Shown here one piece after another: positions 35,651 through 44,849 of a DNA stretch of 64,000 bases. Source of the DNA: an uncultured Desulfovibrio sp. Lineage in GTDB: Bacteria; Desulfobacterota; Desulfovibrionia; Desulfovibrionales; Desulfovibrionaceae. Below the pieces are notes generated by a model. That model was not told where the DNA came from and did no database searches. It saw nothing but the letters and a program-made list of their open reading frames with translations. The stretch covers positions 1 to 64,000 of the forward strand of contig UQJT01000005.1 of assembly GCA_900541395.1 (NCBI GenBank), given 5' to 3'. The position numbers and the translations under genes were made by a program. How positions within the stretch are numbered: position 1 is the stretch's first letter; each line of letters begins with the position of its first letter.

Positions 35651-36022
35651 ATGTTCGCCTCTATTGCCTATGCCGCCGCCGGAGCCCCCGGTGGAGCCGC
35701 CGGAGCCGGAGCCCAGGGGGGCCTGCTTCAGCTCGCCATGCCCATCATTCTCATGTTCGCCGTGTTCTATTTTCTGCTCATCCGGCCCCAGCAGAAGCGC
35801 GCCAAACAACACCGCGCCATGCTGAACGCGTTGCAGAAAGGCGATTACGTGCTGACCTCGGGCGGATTGCTCGGCCGCATCGTGGAAGTGGAAAACGATA
35901 TCCTTACGTTGGACCTGGGCGATTCCAAGGTGCGCGTGCCCCGCGGCTACATCAGCGGCACCTATGATCCCAAGGCTCTGGACAAGGTGGCGGCGGAAAG
36001 CCCCAACAACGAAGGCAAGTAA
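35651..36022 (+). CDS. yajC: preprotein translocase subunit YajC
   Basis: A 123-residue single-pass membrane protein of the Sec holotranslocon. A glycine/alanine-rich N-terminus of about 25 residues precedes the membrane helix (about 28-46: LAMPIILMFAVFYFLLIRP). The conserved KGDYVLTSGGLLGRI cytoplasmic domain follows. GGAGGAACC is at the start. It is followed by secD and secF as usual. Confidence 0.96.
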   Translation: MFASIAYAAAGAPGGAAGAGAQGGLLQLAMPIILMFAVFYFLLIRPQQKRAKQHRAMLNALQKGDYVLTSGGLLGRIVEVENDILTLDLGDSKVRVPRGYISGTYDPKALDKVAAESPNNEGK

Positions 36023-36090
36023 GCGCCCGGCAAAGCGAAGCTTTCTTTCGGGAAGCTTCGCCGTGCCGCGGCGTTCCGACGCCGCTCACG

Positions 36091-36134
36091 CCGCCGCCCC
36101 ACGGCGTTCCTGCGGAACCCGGGCGGCGGTTTTT
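36091..36134 (+). terminator. terminator-like hairpin between yajC and secD
   Basis: CCGCCGCCC (36091-36099) pairs with GGGCGGCGG (36121-36129), with an inner GTTCC/GGAAC stem, and is followed by TTTTT. A second hairpin (GCGAAGCTT / AAGCTTCGC, 36035-36061) lies just before. Only 38 bases separate the T-run from the secD ATG, so this would cut secDF expression relative to yajC. Confidence 0.65.
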
Positions 36135-36172
36135 GCCGTGTTTACGGATTCAACCATTTTCAAGGATTGCTC

Positions 36173-37753
36173 ATGAAAGCTCTGCGTTGGCGTCTGGTCC
36201 TTTCCCTGGTGGCGCTGGTGGCGGCGATTGTATACGCGCTGCCCAACATGCCCGCCGTGGCGAACTCGCCGCTGGGCAAGCTGCTGCCCCAGTCCCGCAT
36301 CAATCTGGGGCTGGACCTTAAGGGCGGCATGAATCTGACCCTGGGCGTGGATGTGGAAAAAGCCCTGCAGAATACCCTGACGGTTTCCGGCCAGGATATG
36401 CGGGACCGCGCCTCCCGGGAGGGCATCAATCTGCTCAAGCCCCGTCTGGATGCGGACGGCCGCCTGGAAGTGATACTGCCCAAGACGGACCAGGCCGACG
36501 CTTTTCGTAAAATGCTGTCCACATGGTACCCGGACCTGACCGTGGTGGGGGAAAACGATTCCGCTGCGGGCCGCGCCTATACCCTGACCTTGTCCGACGC
36601 GGCCCGCAAGCAGGCCGAGGAAATGACCCTGGAACAGGTGGTGCGAACCATCCGCAACCGCATCGACCAGTTCGGCGTGGCCGAACCCGATATCCGCAAG
36701 CAGGCGGACAACCAGGTACAGGTGCAACTGCCGGGCCTGACCGACGCCGAGCGCGCCATTCAGATTGTGGGACAGACCGCCCACCTCGAGTTTCATTTGG
36801 TGCGCGACGACGTGGACCCCAATGGGCTGATGCTGCCTCCCGGCACCGGCCGCTTCCCCTATGTGGAAAAAAGCGGCAGCGCCGAGGGCGCGGGGTCCCT
36901 CATTTTGGACAGCGAAGCCTTGATGAGCGGCGAGGACATCACCAACGCCAGGCCCGCTTTCGACCAGTACGGCAAGGCCTACGTCGCGCTGGAGTTCAAT
37001 TCGCGCGGGGCCACCATGTTCGAGCGCATCACCGGCGACAATATCAAGCGCCGCATGGCCATTGTGCTGGACGGAAAGGTGTATTCCGCTCCGGTTATTC
37101 AGGATCGCATCGCGGGCGGCAAGGCCAGCATCACCGGCAATTTTTCCACGGCCGAGGCCCAGGACCTGGCCATCGTGCTGCGGGCGGGGTCGCTGCCCGC
37201 GCCGGTCACCGTGCTGGAAGAACGTACCGTGGGGCCTTCTTTGGGGCAGGAATCCATCAACAGCGGCATTCTGGCCGCCGTGGTGGGCGCCCTGGCCGTT
37301 ATTGTGATTATGCCGCTTTATTACGGAGTTTCCGGCCTTATCGCCGACATTATGCTGTGCTTTACCCTTACCCTGCTCATGGCGGGCATGTCGGGATTCG
37401 GCGCGACGCTCACCTTGCCGGGCATCGCGGGGATTGTACTGACCATCGGTATGGCCGTGGACGCCAACGTGCTTATTTACGAGCGCATCCGCGAGGAACT
37501 GAAATTGGGGCTCAGCCCGACCGAGGCGGTGGACGCCGGGTTCAGCCGGGCCAGCATGTCCATTACCGACTCCAACCTGACCACCATCATCGCGGCGGCC
37601 ATTTTGTATCAGTTCGGCACCGGCCCCATTCGCGGTTTTGCCGTCACGCTGACGCTCGGTATCGTGGCTTCCATGTTCACGGCCATTTTCGTTTCTCACG
37701 CGGTTTTCGATCTGTGGATGTCCCGCAACGGCGGCAAACGCATCAGCGTGTAA
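36173..37753 (+). CDS. secD: protein translocase subunit SecD
   Basis: A 526-residue six-helix membrane protein with a large periplasmic P1 domain. It uses the proton gradient to pull exported proteins out of the Sec channel. Visible are the N-terminal helix, LGLDLKGGMNL, the helicase-like repeat segments, and the membrane half with GIAGIVLTIGMAVDANVLIYERIREEL. The ATG at 36173 follows AAGG; a TTG two codons upstream is less likely. secF follows after 16 bases. Confidence 0.98.
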   Translation: MKALRWRLVLSLVALVAAIVYALPNMPAVANSPLGKLLPQSRINLGLDLKGGMNLTLGVDVEKALQNTLTVSGQDMRDRASREGINLLKPRLDADGRLEVILPKTDQADAFRKMLSTWYPDLTVVGENDSAAGRAYTLTLSDAARKQAEEMTLEQVVRTIRNRIDQFGVAEPDIRKQADNQVQVQLPGLTDAERAIQIVGQTAHLEFHLVRDDVDPNGLMLPPGTGRFPYVEKSGSAEGAGSLILDSEALMSGEDITNARPAFDQYGKAYVALEFNSRGATMFERITGDNIKRRMAIVLDGKVYSAPVIQDRIAGGKASITGNFSTAEAQDLAIVLRAGSLPAPVTVLEERTVGPSLGQESINSGILAAVVGALAVIVIMPLYYGVSGLIADIMLCFTLTLLMAGMSGFGATLTLPGIAGIVLTIGMAVDANVLIYERIREELKLGLSPTEAVDAGFSRASMSITDSNLTTIIAAAILYQFGTGPIRGFAVTLTLGIVASMFTAIFVSHAVFDLWMSRNGGKRISV

Positions 37754-37769
37754 GCTTGGAGAAAATTTC

Positions 37770-38894
37770 ATGGCGCTCACTCTGCTTAAAAAGACGACCA
37801 ATATCAATTTCGTGGGCATGCGCCGCTATGCCTATGCTTTGTCCGTGCTTATCCTGGTGTTGGGAGTCGCGGCCGTTGTCTGGCACGGCGGGTTGCGTTA
37901 CGGCGTGGACTTCGCGGGCGGGGTCATGGTCCAGGTGCAGTTCGAAAAGGGCGTTCCCGACCAGGAAGTGAAAACCGCCCTGGCCGATATCAAGCTGCCC
38001 GGCTTGACCGTACAGCGCATAGGCGACGGCGAGCGCGACTACATGCTGCGTTTTTCCGCCGTGGCCGAGGGCTCATCGGAAAATCTGCGGGCGGACCTGG
38101 ACACGGCCCTGTCCCAGCGCTTGCCCGACAATCAGGCCACCATCCAGCGTCTGGAAATGGTGGGCCCCAAGGTGGGGGCCGATCTGCGCAACATGGCCGT
38201 GGAAGCTTTGTTTTATTCGGTCCTGCTGATTACGGTGTATATTTCCGGCCGCTTTGAGCACAGTTGGTTTGTGGCCGGTGTTCTGGCCGCGGTGCTGTGG
38301 GCCGTGGTGTACGCGGCGGGCTGGATCGGCATCGGGCGTATGTGGGGGGTGGCCGTGGCCATGATCGTTACCGTGGTCATGACCTGGAAGCTCAAGCTCA
38401 ATTTCGCCATGGGGGCCATTGTCTCGCTTTTGCACGACGTGTTTCTCACCCTGGGAATGCTGACCTTGCTGAACCGCGAAATCGACCTCAACATTATCGC
38501 GGCCCTGCTGACCCTGGTGGGCTATTCCCTCAACGACACCATCATCGTTTTCGACCGCATCCGCGAAAATCTGCGCAATATTCCGGCCAAGGCATCAGAG
38601 GCGGATGTGCCCTCCATGGGCACGATCATCAACTTGAGCATCAACCAGACACTCAGCCGCACCTTGCTGACCTCGGGCACCACCCTGGTGGCTTGTCTCA
38701 GTCTGTACCTGCTGGGCGGCAGCGTTATTCACGATTTTGCCCTGACCATCTTGCTCGGCGTGATCATCGGGACGTATTCCTCGATATTTGTGGCCAGCCC
38801 CATTCTGCTGGCCTTCGGGGACGTGAATCAGTACCGCCAGAGTCAGCGGAAACCTGAATCCTACGAACGGCCGGGCGAACACGGTATCGTTTAA
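37770..38894 (+). CDS. secF: protein translocase subunit SecF
   Basis: A 374-residue partner of SecD with six membrane helices. It has YGVDFAGGVMVQV after the first helix and LVGYSLNDTIIVFDRIRENL with the conserved Asp-Arg pair needed for proton flow. It lies 16 bases after secD and ends the operon at a strong terminator. Confidence 0.98.
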   Translation: MALTLLKKTTNINFVGMRRYAYALSVLILVLGVAAVVWHGGLRYGVDFAGGVMVQVQFEKGVPDQEVKTALADIKLPGLTVQRIGDGERDYMLRFSAVAEGSSENLRADLDTALSQRLPDNQATIQRLEMVGPKVGADLRNMAVEALFYSVLLITVYISGRFEHSWFVAGVLAAVLWAVVYAAGWIGIGRMWGVAVAMIVTVVMTWKLKLNFAMGAIVSLLHDVFLTLGMLTLLNREIDLNIIAALLTLVGYSLNDTIIVFDRIRENLRNIPAKASEADVPSMGTIINLSINQTLSRTLLTSGTTLVACLSLYLLGGSVIHDFALTILLGVIIGTYSSIFVASPILLAFGDVNQYRQSQRKPESYERPGEHGIV

Positions 38895-38938
38895 GCCGTC
38901 GGGGCGCCTTGCAGAACGGCGTTCGGACGGGACCCTTC

Positions 38939-38976
38939 CGCAAGCCCGCCCCCGACCGGGGGCGGGCTTGCGTTAT
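38939..38976 (+). terminator. secF operon terminator
   Basis: A 15-pair GC-rich stem from CGCAAGCCCGCCCCC to its complement ending at 38972, with loop GACC, followed by TTATTA. It separates yajC-secDF from the MgtC family gene. Confidence 0.8.
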
Positions 38977-39027
38977 TAAAGGCCGTCATGGGGACGCGCC
39001 GCCGTTGTAAAGCAAAGAGGACGAAGC

Positions 39028-39699
39028 ATGGATATTGATATTCTGTTGCAACTGGAATACCTGGGCCGTTTATGTCTGGCCGGGGTTTGCGGCCTGCTCG
39101 TCGGCTATGAGCGCATCAACCGGGGCAAAGAAGCGGGCATCCGGACCCACTTCATCGTGGCCCTGGCCTCCGCTCTGATGATGGAAGTGTCGAAATATGG
39201 GTTTTACGATATGACGGGCCTGGAGGGCGTGGCCCTCGATCCTTCGCGCGTGGCCGCCCAAATCGTCACCGGCATAGGTTTTTTAGGCGCAGGCATTATC
39301 TTTGTGCGCAACCAGACCGTCAGCGGCCTGACCACGGCGGCGGGGGTGTGGGGTACGGCGGGTGTGGGTATGGCCGTGGGTGCGGGCATGTACGTGGTGG
39401 GCGTCATGGGTACGGCGCTCATTGTGGTGGCTCAGGTTATCCTGCACAAGAATTTCAAATGTTTTCAGGTGCAGACCCCGGATCATCTGCGGGTGGAGAT
39501 GGAAAGGAGCGGCGGGGGGCTGGCCCACGTCACCGACACCCTCATCAAGCATAAGGTGACGGTGTTGGCGTTGCGCGCCGATGAAAACAACGGCCGGGTG
39601 GTGGCGGACATAACTCTGCGCCTGCCCCGCGACTACAGCATGGCCAAATTGCTGGAGTTGATGGATGGCCATCCCTGCGTCAAGGGCGTCGAGTTGTAG
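39028..39699 (+). CDS. MgtC/SapB family membrane protein
   Basis: A 223-residue protein with four to five membrane helices in the first 140 residues, carrying MgtC hallmarks: GLLVGYERINRGKEAGIRTH, GIGFLGAGIIFVRNQ, and LTTAAGVWGTAGVGMAVG. A C-terminal ACT-like cytoplasmic domain of about 75 residues follows. In pathogens MgtC tunes ATP synthase and magnesium stress; here it is a general family member. No magnesium-sensing leader is seen in the short gap after the secF terminator. Confidence 0.9.
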   Translation: MDIDILLQLEYLGRLCLAGVCGLLVGYERINRGKEAGIRTHFIVALASALMMEVSKYGFYDMTGLEGVALDPSRVAAQIVTGIGFLGAGIIFVRNQTVSGLTTAAGVWGTAGVGMAVGAGMYVVGVMGTALIVVAQVILHKNFKCFQVQTPDHLRVEMERSGGGLAHVTDTLIKHKVTVLALRADENNGRVVADITLRLPRDYSMAKLLELMDGHPCVKGVEL

Positions 39700-39757
39700 T
39701 ATAGTCCTTGTTTGTAACTTGGGGTAAATGCTCCCTTGTTTCGTCAGGAGGTTCGTC

Positions 39758-41107
39758 ATGGCCCTGTTGCTTCGCGGCGGTCTGCTGATCACTATGAACG
39801 CCGAACGGGCCGTGCTGACGGCCGACATCTTGGTGGAGGGGGACCGCATCGCGGCTCTGGCTCCCGATCTGCCTCCGGCGGATTCGGCCGGTGTGCCGCT
39901 GACCCTGGAAGACGTGGTGGATTTGAGCGGTAAAGTCGTCATTCCGGGGCTGATTCAGGGCCATATGCACCTTACCCAGGCTCTGTTCCGAGGCCTGTGC
40001 GACGATCTGGCTCTGATGGAGTGGTTGCGCGAGCGCATCTGGCCTTTGGAGGGCGCGCATTCGGCCGCCAGCAACGCGGTGTCCGCCCGTCTGGCTGCGG
40101 CTGAATTGCTGCGTAGCGGCACTACGGCCGTCATCGATATGGGGACCGTGCATCACGAGGATGCCATTTTTGAAACCATGCGCGATGTGGGGATGCGCGG
40201 CCTGTTCGGTAAAAGTTTGATGGACGGCGGTGAAGGTGTGCCGCCTTCGCTTTTGGAAGAGGCGGACGTCGGCCTGGCCGAAACCGAGCGTCTGATCCAC
40301 GACTGGCATATGACGGGCAACGGCCGCCTGCGCTATGCCGTGGCGCCGCGCTTCGTGCCCTCCTGCTCGAAGCGGCTGCTGGCCTCGGCCCGCGACCTGG
40401 CGCGGCACAACGGGTTGCGCCTGCACACCCACGCCTCGGAAAATCTAGGCGAAATCGCTCTGGTGGAGTCCTTGCACCACATGCGTAATGTGGTTCTCTT
40501 GCACAAACTCGGCTATACCGGCAAGGATGTGGTGCTGGCCCATTGCATCTGGCTGGATGATGAGGAAAAGAAGATTTTGGCCGATACCGGCACTCACGTG
40601 GCGCACTGTCCTTCATCCAATACCAAGATGGCCTCGGGTATCGCGCCCATAGTGGAATTGCGGACTTTGGGGGTTGACGTGGCCCTGGGCCTGGACGGCG
40701 CGCACAACCACATGGATGCCCTTATGGAAATACGCCAGGCGTCCATTTTGCAAAAGGCGCGCCTGCACGAACCCACGGCTCTGCCCGCCCTGGAGGCGCT
40801 GGAGTTGGCCACTTTGGGCGGGGCGTCGGCCCTGGGGCAGGCGGACGATCTGGGCTCGCTGGAAGTGGGCAAAAAAGCCGACCTGGCGGTGCTGGATATG
40901 GACATGCTCCATACGTTGCCCGGCTGGGGGCGGGACCCGGTACAGCGCGTGGTATACGAGGCCACGCGGGAAAACGTGGTGCACACTATGATCGACGGGG
41001 TGTTTGTATACCGGGATCGGCAGTTTTTGACCCTGGACCTGGAACAAACGTTAAAAGATGCGGAACGTCTGTGCGGCGACGCAGCGCGCCGGGCAGGGCT
41101 GGCGTAG
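39758..41107 (+). CDS. amidohydrolase, MtaD-like (methylthioadenosine/SAH deaminase group)
   Basis: A 449-residue metal-dependent hydrolase. Metal ligands are in LIQGHMHLTQ, LHTHASE (His after the barrel strand), LAHCIWLDDEE and LGLDGAHNH. The order and the CPSSNTKMASG segment fit the SAH/MTA/5'-deoxyadenosine deaminase group of the ATZ/TRZ family. Substrate choice within the group cannot be settled. The ATG at 39758 has AGGAGG seven bases upstream. It is 58 bases after the MgtC gene. Confidence 0.88.
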   Translation: MALLLRGGLLITMNAERAVLTADILVEGDRIAALAPDLPPADSAGVPLTLEDVVDLSGKVVIPGLIQGHMHLTQALFRGLCDDLALMEWLRERIWPLEGAHSAASNAVSARLAAAELLRSGTTAVIDMGTVHHEDAIFETMRDVGMRGLFGKSLMDGGEGVPPSLLEEADVGLAETERLIHDWHMTGNGRLRYAVAPRFVPSCSKRLLASARDLARHNGLRLHTHASENLGEIALVESLHHMRNVVLLHKLGYTGKDVVLAHCIWLDDEEKKILADTGTHVAHCPSSNTKMASGIAPIVELRTLGVDVALGLDGAHNHMDALMEIRQASILQKARLHEPTALPALEALELATLGGASALGQADDLGSLEVGKKADLAVLDMDMLHTLPGWGRDPVQRVVYEATRENVVHTMIDGVFVYRDRQFLTLDLEQTLKDAERLCGDAARRAGLA

Positions 41108-41381
41108 CGTCTCGAACTGACGAGAGCAAGCGGCGTTCCAGGGCTTTGCGGAGAGTCTGTCATTCTTTTGCGCAGCCGCTTCTTTTTACTTCTGTCTGCG
41201 TTTGGAGCGGTGTCGCTCGGAAAGAGAAGCAACGCCATAAAGTGATTATTTTTTATCGCCGGAGCGATTTGGCATTGAAAATACCTGTCGGCTGGCTCCT
41301 AGGTTTTGACCTGCGGCTTTCACTCCTGAAACCGGATGGTTACGCCGCAAGCGCATTTCGGCTACGCTTCGGTACAACCGG

Positions 41382-41434
41382 CGTAGTCTCGCCTTGCTCG
41401 ACTCCATAGAGCATTTCAATGGCGAAATGTTCTA
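41382..41434. repeat. dispersed repeat, family C copy 2 (inverted fragment)
   Basis: Its complement reads GAACATTTCGCC..TTGAAATGCTCTA..GTCGAGCAAGGCGAG, matching 9292-9345. It lies in the 477-base gap between the amidohydrolase and pyrC. That gap also has a perfect 9-pair hairpin (CCCCGGCCC / GGGCCGGGG, 41478-41503) without a T-run, and no gene. Confidence 0.55.
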
Positions 41435-41584
41435 CGGCTCCGGGGCTACTTGTGAATGTGGCGTTAAACAGCGGTTGCCCCGGCCCGTTGTAGTGGGCCG
41501 GGGAGGGGAAATTGCCTCGCACGACTAAAATGTTTCAAGTCGGGCTTGGAAGGGCGGAATATGGAACAGCCGTCGCTTGGGCGT

Positions 41585-42850
41585 TTAAACTATTTGCACT
41601 CCGCCCATCCAATGGGCGCTGACCCGTCCGCGCAGAGTTTTGCCCAACCAGGGGGTGTTGGCGCTTTTGGAATATAGGGTATGCGGCTCTACCACCCATT
41701 CCCGGCCGGGATCGAACAGGCAGAAGTCCGCCGGATCGCCGGGTTGGAAGCGGTTGACGGGCAGGCCGAAAATGTCGGCCGGTCTCCAGGCATACAGGCG
41801 CATCAAATCCGCCTCGTCCAGAATGCCCCCGGCGATAAGCGCCCACATCAGGGTGACGGCCGTGTCCAGGCCGGTGATGCCGTTGGGGACCTGATCCAGA
41901 GGGTGTTCCTTCTCGTGCGCGGCGTGGGGCGCGTGATCCGTGACCAGAATATCGATCAGGCCGGATTTGACCGCCGTCCGCATGGCTTCCACGTCGTCCG
42001 GAGTACGCAGGGGCGGGTTGACTTTGGCGTTGGTGTTGTAGCCTTCCAGCGCGCTTTCATCGAGGAGCAGATAATGGGGGCAGGTTTCGGCGGTGACCCT
42101 GACGCCCCGCGCCTTGCCCCAGGCGATGACATCCAGGGTGCGACGGCAGGAGACATGCGCGATGTGCACGGGCAGCCCCAGGTAATCCGCCAGAAGGATA
42201 TCGCGCGCGGCCTGGATGGCCTCGGCCGCGTCGGGCTGGCCTTTCACGCCCATCAGGCCGGACAGGCGGCCTTCGCTCATGTGCGCTTTACGAGCCAGGG
42301 CGGGGTCCTCGCAGTGGTCGATGAGAATGAGCCCCAGATCGGCCGCATACTCCATGACCCGCCGCACGATTTCGGTATCGGCCAGAGGCACGCCGTCGTT
42401 GGATACCGCCACGCACCCGGCGGCGGCCAGTTCGCCCAGGGGGGCGAGCTCTTGTCCTTTGAGGCCCACTGTGGCGGCGGCCACGGGATGCGCGTAGGGG
42501 CCGTGGGGATGGGAACGGGCCCCCGCGTCCAGGATGAGGCGGGTGACGCTGGCGTCGTCGTTGATCGGGTCGGTGTTGGCCATGCACAGCACCCGGCCCA
42601 CGCCTCCGTGGGCGGCGGCGGACAGGCCCGAGGCCACGTCCTCTTTCCACTTAAAACCGGGCTCGCGCAGATGGACGTGGGCGTCGATGAAGCTGGGAAA
42701 CAGAACTTGACCCGCCGCGTCCACGGTTTCGGCGTCGGAAGGAACGGCCGCTTCCATGCTTCCGGCCGGACCGAAGGCCGCCACGCGGCCGTCTCGAACC
42801 AGCAGATCATGGGGTTCGCCGAGGTAACGGGCGTTGCGAAGGATCATCAT
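41585..42850 (-). CDS. pyrC: dihydroorotase
   Basis: A 421-residue class I dihydroorotase closing N-carbamoylaspartate to dihydroorotate. The metal site includes [33 protein letters not shown], and the catalytic Asp in ILVTDHAPH. Two ATGs lie in tandem at the start, preceded by AGGAG seven bases away. The start overlaps the pyrB stop in an ATGA. Confidence 0.95.
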   Translation of the reverse strand: MMILRNARYLGEPHDLLVRDGRVAAFGPAGSMEAAVPSDAETVDAAGQVLFPSFIDAHVHLREPGFKWKEDVASGLSAAAHGGVGRVLCMANTDPINDDASVTRLILDAGARSHPHGPYAHPVAAATVGLKGQELAPLGELAAAGCVAVSNDGVPLADTEIVRRVMEYAADLGLILIDHCEDPALARKAHMSEGRLSGLMGVKGQPDAAEAIQAARDILLADYLGLPVHIAHVSCRRTLDVIAWGKARGVRVTAETCPHYLLLDESALEGYNTNAKVNPPLRTPDDVEAMRTAVKSGLIDILVTDHAPHAAHEKEHPLDQVPNGITGLDTAVTLMWALIAGGILDEADLMRLYAWRPADIFGLPVNRFQPGDPADFCLFDPGREWVVEPHTLYSKSANTPWLGKTLRGRVSAHWMGGVQIV

Positions 42851-43815
42851 GCGGATTCTCCTGCCTCGGCTGAGGCGTCGGAACGGGTTGCGTACAGGTA
42901 CAAGACGGCCATGCGCACGGCCACTCCGGCGGCCACCTGGTTCAGCACCAGGCTGGCAGGCGAGTCGGCCAGTTCGGACGAGATTTCCAGCCCTCGGTTC
43001 ATGGGGCCGGGATGCAGCACGCGCGCGCCGGGCCGGGCCAGGGCCAGACGGGCCGGGGTCAGACAGTAACGGGCGGAATAGTCGCGCAGATCGGGGAGCA
43101 AACCGGACTGCTGGCGTTCCAACTGGAGGCGCAGGCACATAACGGCGTCCGCGCCCTCCACGGCATCCTCCACGCGGCTGAAGACCCGGGCAGGCCAGGT
43201 TTCCACCCCGGCAGGCAACAGAGTGCGCGGGCCGCACAACCGGACCTTGACGCCCAAACCGGCGAACAGATGCACATCGGAGCGGGCCACCCGGCTGTGG
43301 GCCGAGTCGCCCAGGATGACCAGGGTCTTGCCTTCGAATTCGTCGTTCCACGCGTCCCTCAGCGTGTAGGCGTCGAGCAGGGCCTGGGTGGGGTGGGCGT
43401 GCCAGCCGTCGCCCGCGTTGACCACCGAACAGTGCAGACGCTCGGCCAGAAATTCGGCCGCGCCGCTGCTGGAATCGCGCAGTACGATGACGTCGGGGCT
43501 CATGGCCTGGAGGGTGAGGGCCGTATCTTTCAGGCTTTCCCCCTTGAGCAGGCTGGAGCCGCTTTTGGCCAGGGCGAAGGTATCGGCCGACAGGCGTTTG
43601 CCCGCCGTGTCGAAGGAAGTTTTGGTGCGGGTGCTCGGCTCGGCGAAAAACAACACCACGGTTCTGCCCTTGAGGGTGGGCACCTTTTTGACCGGGCGTC
43701 GGTTTATTTCATGGAAGGTCCGGGCTGTGTCCAGAAGGCGGAACACGTCTCGTCGGGTAAGCCCGGTCACGTCCAGGAGGTCTTTGTGAGGCCAGGGGTA
43801 TGTGTCCTCGTGCAT
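42847..43815 (-). CDS. pyrB: aspartate carbamoyltransferase catalytic subunit
   Basis: A 322-residue enzyme for the first committed pyrimidine step. Carbamoyl phosphate is bound by [14 protein letters not shown], and aspartate binding is shown by [11 protein letters not shown]. No pyrI regulatory subunit follows; pyrC does, overlapping by four bases. The ATG at 43815 is chosen by family length. The frame stays open to 43929, through a terminator hairpin, but that extension is basic and unrelated to the family. Confidence 0.96.
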   Translation of the reverse strand: MHEDTYPWPHKDLLDVTGLTRRDVFRLLDTARTFHEINRRPVKKVPTLKGRTVVLFFAEPSTRTKTSFDTAGKRLSADTFALAKSGSSLLKGESLKDTALTLQAMSPDVIVLRDSSSGAAEFLAERLHCSVVNAGDGWHAHPTQALLDAYTLRDAWNDEFEGKTLVILGDSAHSRVARSDVHLFAGLGVKVRLCGPRTLLPAGVETWPARVFSRVEDAVEGADAVMCLRLQLERQQSGLLPDLRDYSARYCLTPARLALARPGARVLHPGPMNRGLEISSELADSPASLVLNQVAAGVAVRMAVLYLYATRSDASAEAGESA

Positions 43816-43856
43816 GACGCTCTCTTCAGTGGAAAGGTTGCGGGGAAAACGGGCGG

Positions 43857-43884
43857 AAAAAAAGCCCTTCCGGACGGGAAGGGC
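43857..43884 (-). terminator. putative pyrB attenuator
   Basis: On the minus strand GCCCTTCC and GGAAGGGC form an eight-pair stem with a five-base loop, followed by seven T. It lies about 40 bases upstream of the pyrB ATG in the sense direction. A GGCGCG/CGCGCC hairpin (43890-43909) lies just before it. The arrangement recalls UTP-sensitive attenuation of pyrBI in enterobacteria; the mechanism here is inference. Confidence 0.65.
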
Positions 43885-43918
43885 CGCTCGGCGCGATGCT
43901 CTCCGCGCCCGTCGCCCG

Positions 43919-43947
43919 ACATTAGCCAAGGGAAGCGAACGTGTAAA
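43919..43947 (-). promoter_or_regulatory. possible pyrBC promoter
   Basis: TTTACA (43942-43947) and TAATGT (43919-43924) on the minus strand are 17 bases apart and would start RNA just upstream of the two leader hairpins. The -10 match is weak (3 of 6). Confidence 0.4.
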
Positions 43948-44437
43948 GGGCGACCTTTGCTGTACGAAGCCTGTTCTTTTTGTTCGTAATTTATGTAATA
44001 TGATAAAATGACATAATTTTTTGAAAACATGTCAAGGCGGAAAGGAAATGCTGAAGGAGCGGGCGGGACCGAACGAGCCGCCCTTGCCGTCGGCCCGACT
44101 TTGTGAAACGAAGGAAGCATTAAGCCGAAGCGGCCCGCTTGCGCGGGCCGCCTGGGGGAAGAGAGCTTTGAGGAGAAGCGTTCTTCGTGAGGAGAGTGTC
44201 GATAAGAGGCCGTGGGCCTCGCCGTGTCGCCAGGGGGGGAACCGGTCGACGGCGACGGGAGGGAAAAGGGACAACCGCGTCGGGAAACCGGCCCGGATGG
44301 AGGAGAACACCCGGGGCGGCGTGTCTTTCGACCGTTGCCGCTGTTCCGACAATGACGGGAAGCGGCCGTTGAGGCTATGATTTTTTGATGGAAGACTGGG
44401 CGGCCCGCGTTATTTTTTTGCGGGCCGGCCCACAACC
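43948..44437. other. gene-free stretch between the pyr leader and the small exported peptide
   Basis: An AT-rich patch (about 43975-44030) is followed by GC-rich DNA with a perfect hairpin GCGGCCCGC / GCGGGCCGC (44130-44151). A GGCCCGC / GCGGGCC inverted repeat with a T-rich loop (about 44402-44427) lies just beyond the peptide stop. Overlapping frames on both strands lack ribosome sites and protein-like composition, so I call no gene. Confidence 0.5.
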
Positions 44438-44602
44438 TTAATACCAGATGGGGGCCGCTTCGTCCTGCCAGGCGTCGTCGATGACCGTGGTGGCCCGATC
44501 CATGGCGGCCTGAGCGGTGCTTTCCTCCGCAGCGGCATAGGACAGACTGGAGGTGGCAAAAAGGGCCAGGGCGCAGAGAGCAGGGATGATGAATGTACGC
44601 AT
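44438..44602 (-). CDS. 54-residue exported peptide
   Basis: The frame starts MRTFIIPALCALALFATS, a clean signal peptide with likely cleavage after residue 25 (SYAAA). That leaves an acidic mature peptide of about 29 residues ending in APIWY. The mature part is probably one amphipathic helix (AQAAMDRATTVIDDAWQDE) with no cysteine. AAGGA lies seven bases before the ATG. About 110 bases upstream is a sigma-54 promoter (44716-44730), with a perfect palindrome 120 bases further up. I do not recognise the peptide; signalling, bacteriocin-like or membrane-stress roles are all possible. Confidence 0.75.
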   Translation of the reverse strand: MRTFIIPALCALALFATSSLSYAAAEESTAQAAMDRATTVIDDAWQDEAAPIWY

Positions 44603-44667
44603 GGTCGTTTCCTTTTTTATGGAAAGCCCGGGGGCTTATCACAAATATGGGTTGTAGGGGGAAAGAA

Positions 44668-44701
44668 CCGCATGTTCCCGTGAGGGGATTCCGTCATGCG
44701 G
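44668..44701 (-). promoter_or_regulatory. 5' leader hairpin of the exported peptide gene
   Basis: CCGCATG (44668-44674) pairs with CATGCGG (44695-44701), and TTCCC with GGGGA inside, around a GTGA loop. It would be within the transcript from the sigma-54 promoter. A second small palindrome AAGCCC/GGGCTT lies at about 44624-44637. Confidence 0.5.
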
Positions 44702-44715
44702 ACGATTTTTCTATT

Positions 44716-44730
44716 GCATAGGGTGTGCCA
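44716..44730 (-). promoter_or_regulatory. sigma-54 promoter of the exported peptide gene
   Basis: The minus strand reads TGGCACACCCTATGC, with the GG-N10-GC spacing. It is identical to the pspABC promoter in the first eight bases and in the final TGC. The predicted start near 44704 gives a leader of about 100 bases. Confidence 0.78.
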
Positions 44731-44849
44731 AAGTTTGCTTATAGAAAAAATATATGTAAAACAAGTAAGATATAGTTTTATTACGAAGGCGTGAGTGCTT
44801 TTGAAGGGAAGCGAAAATGTCCAAAGTTTACCCAGGCTGACGGCCGCGT

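Noticed and set aside
43816..43929. N-terminal extension of PyrB to the upstream in-frame ATG
   Set aside because: The extra 38 residues are Arg-rich and encoded across a terminator hairpin; PyrB homology and length start at 43815.
44021..44380. 119-residue frame (and a 106-residue one on the other strand) upstream of the small peptide region
   Set aside because: Arg/Gly/Pro-rich composition without predicted structure, no ribosome site, and mutually overlapping on both strands; a GC-rich spacer artefact.
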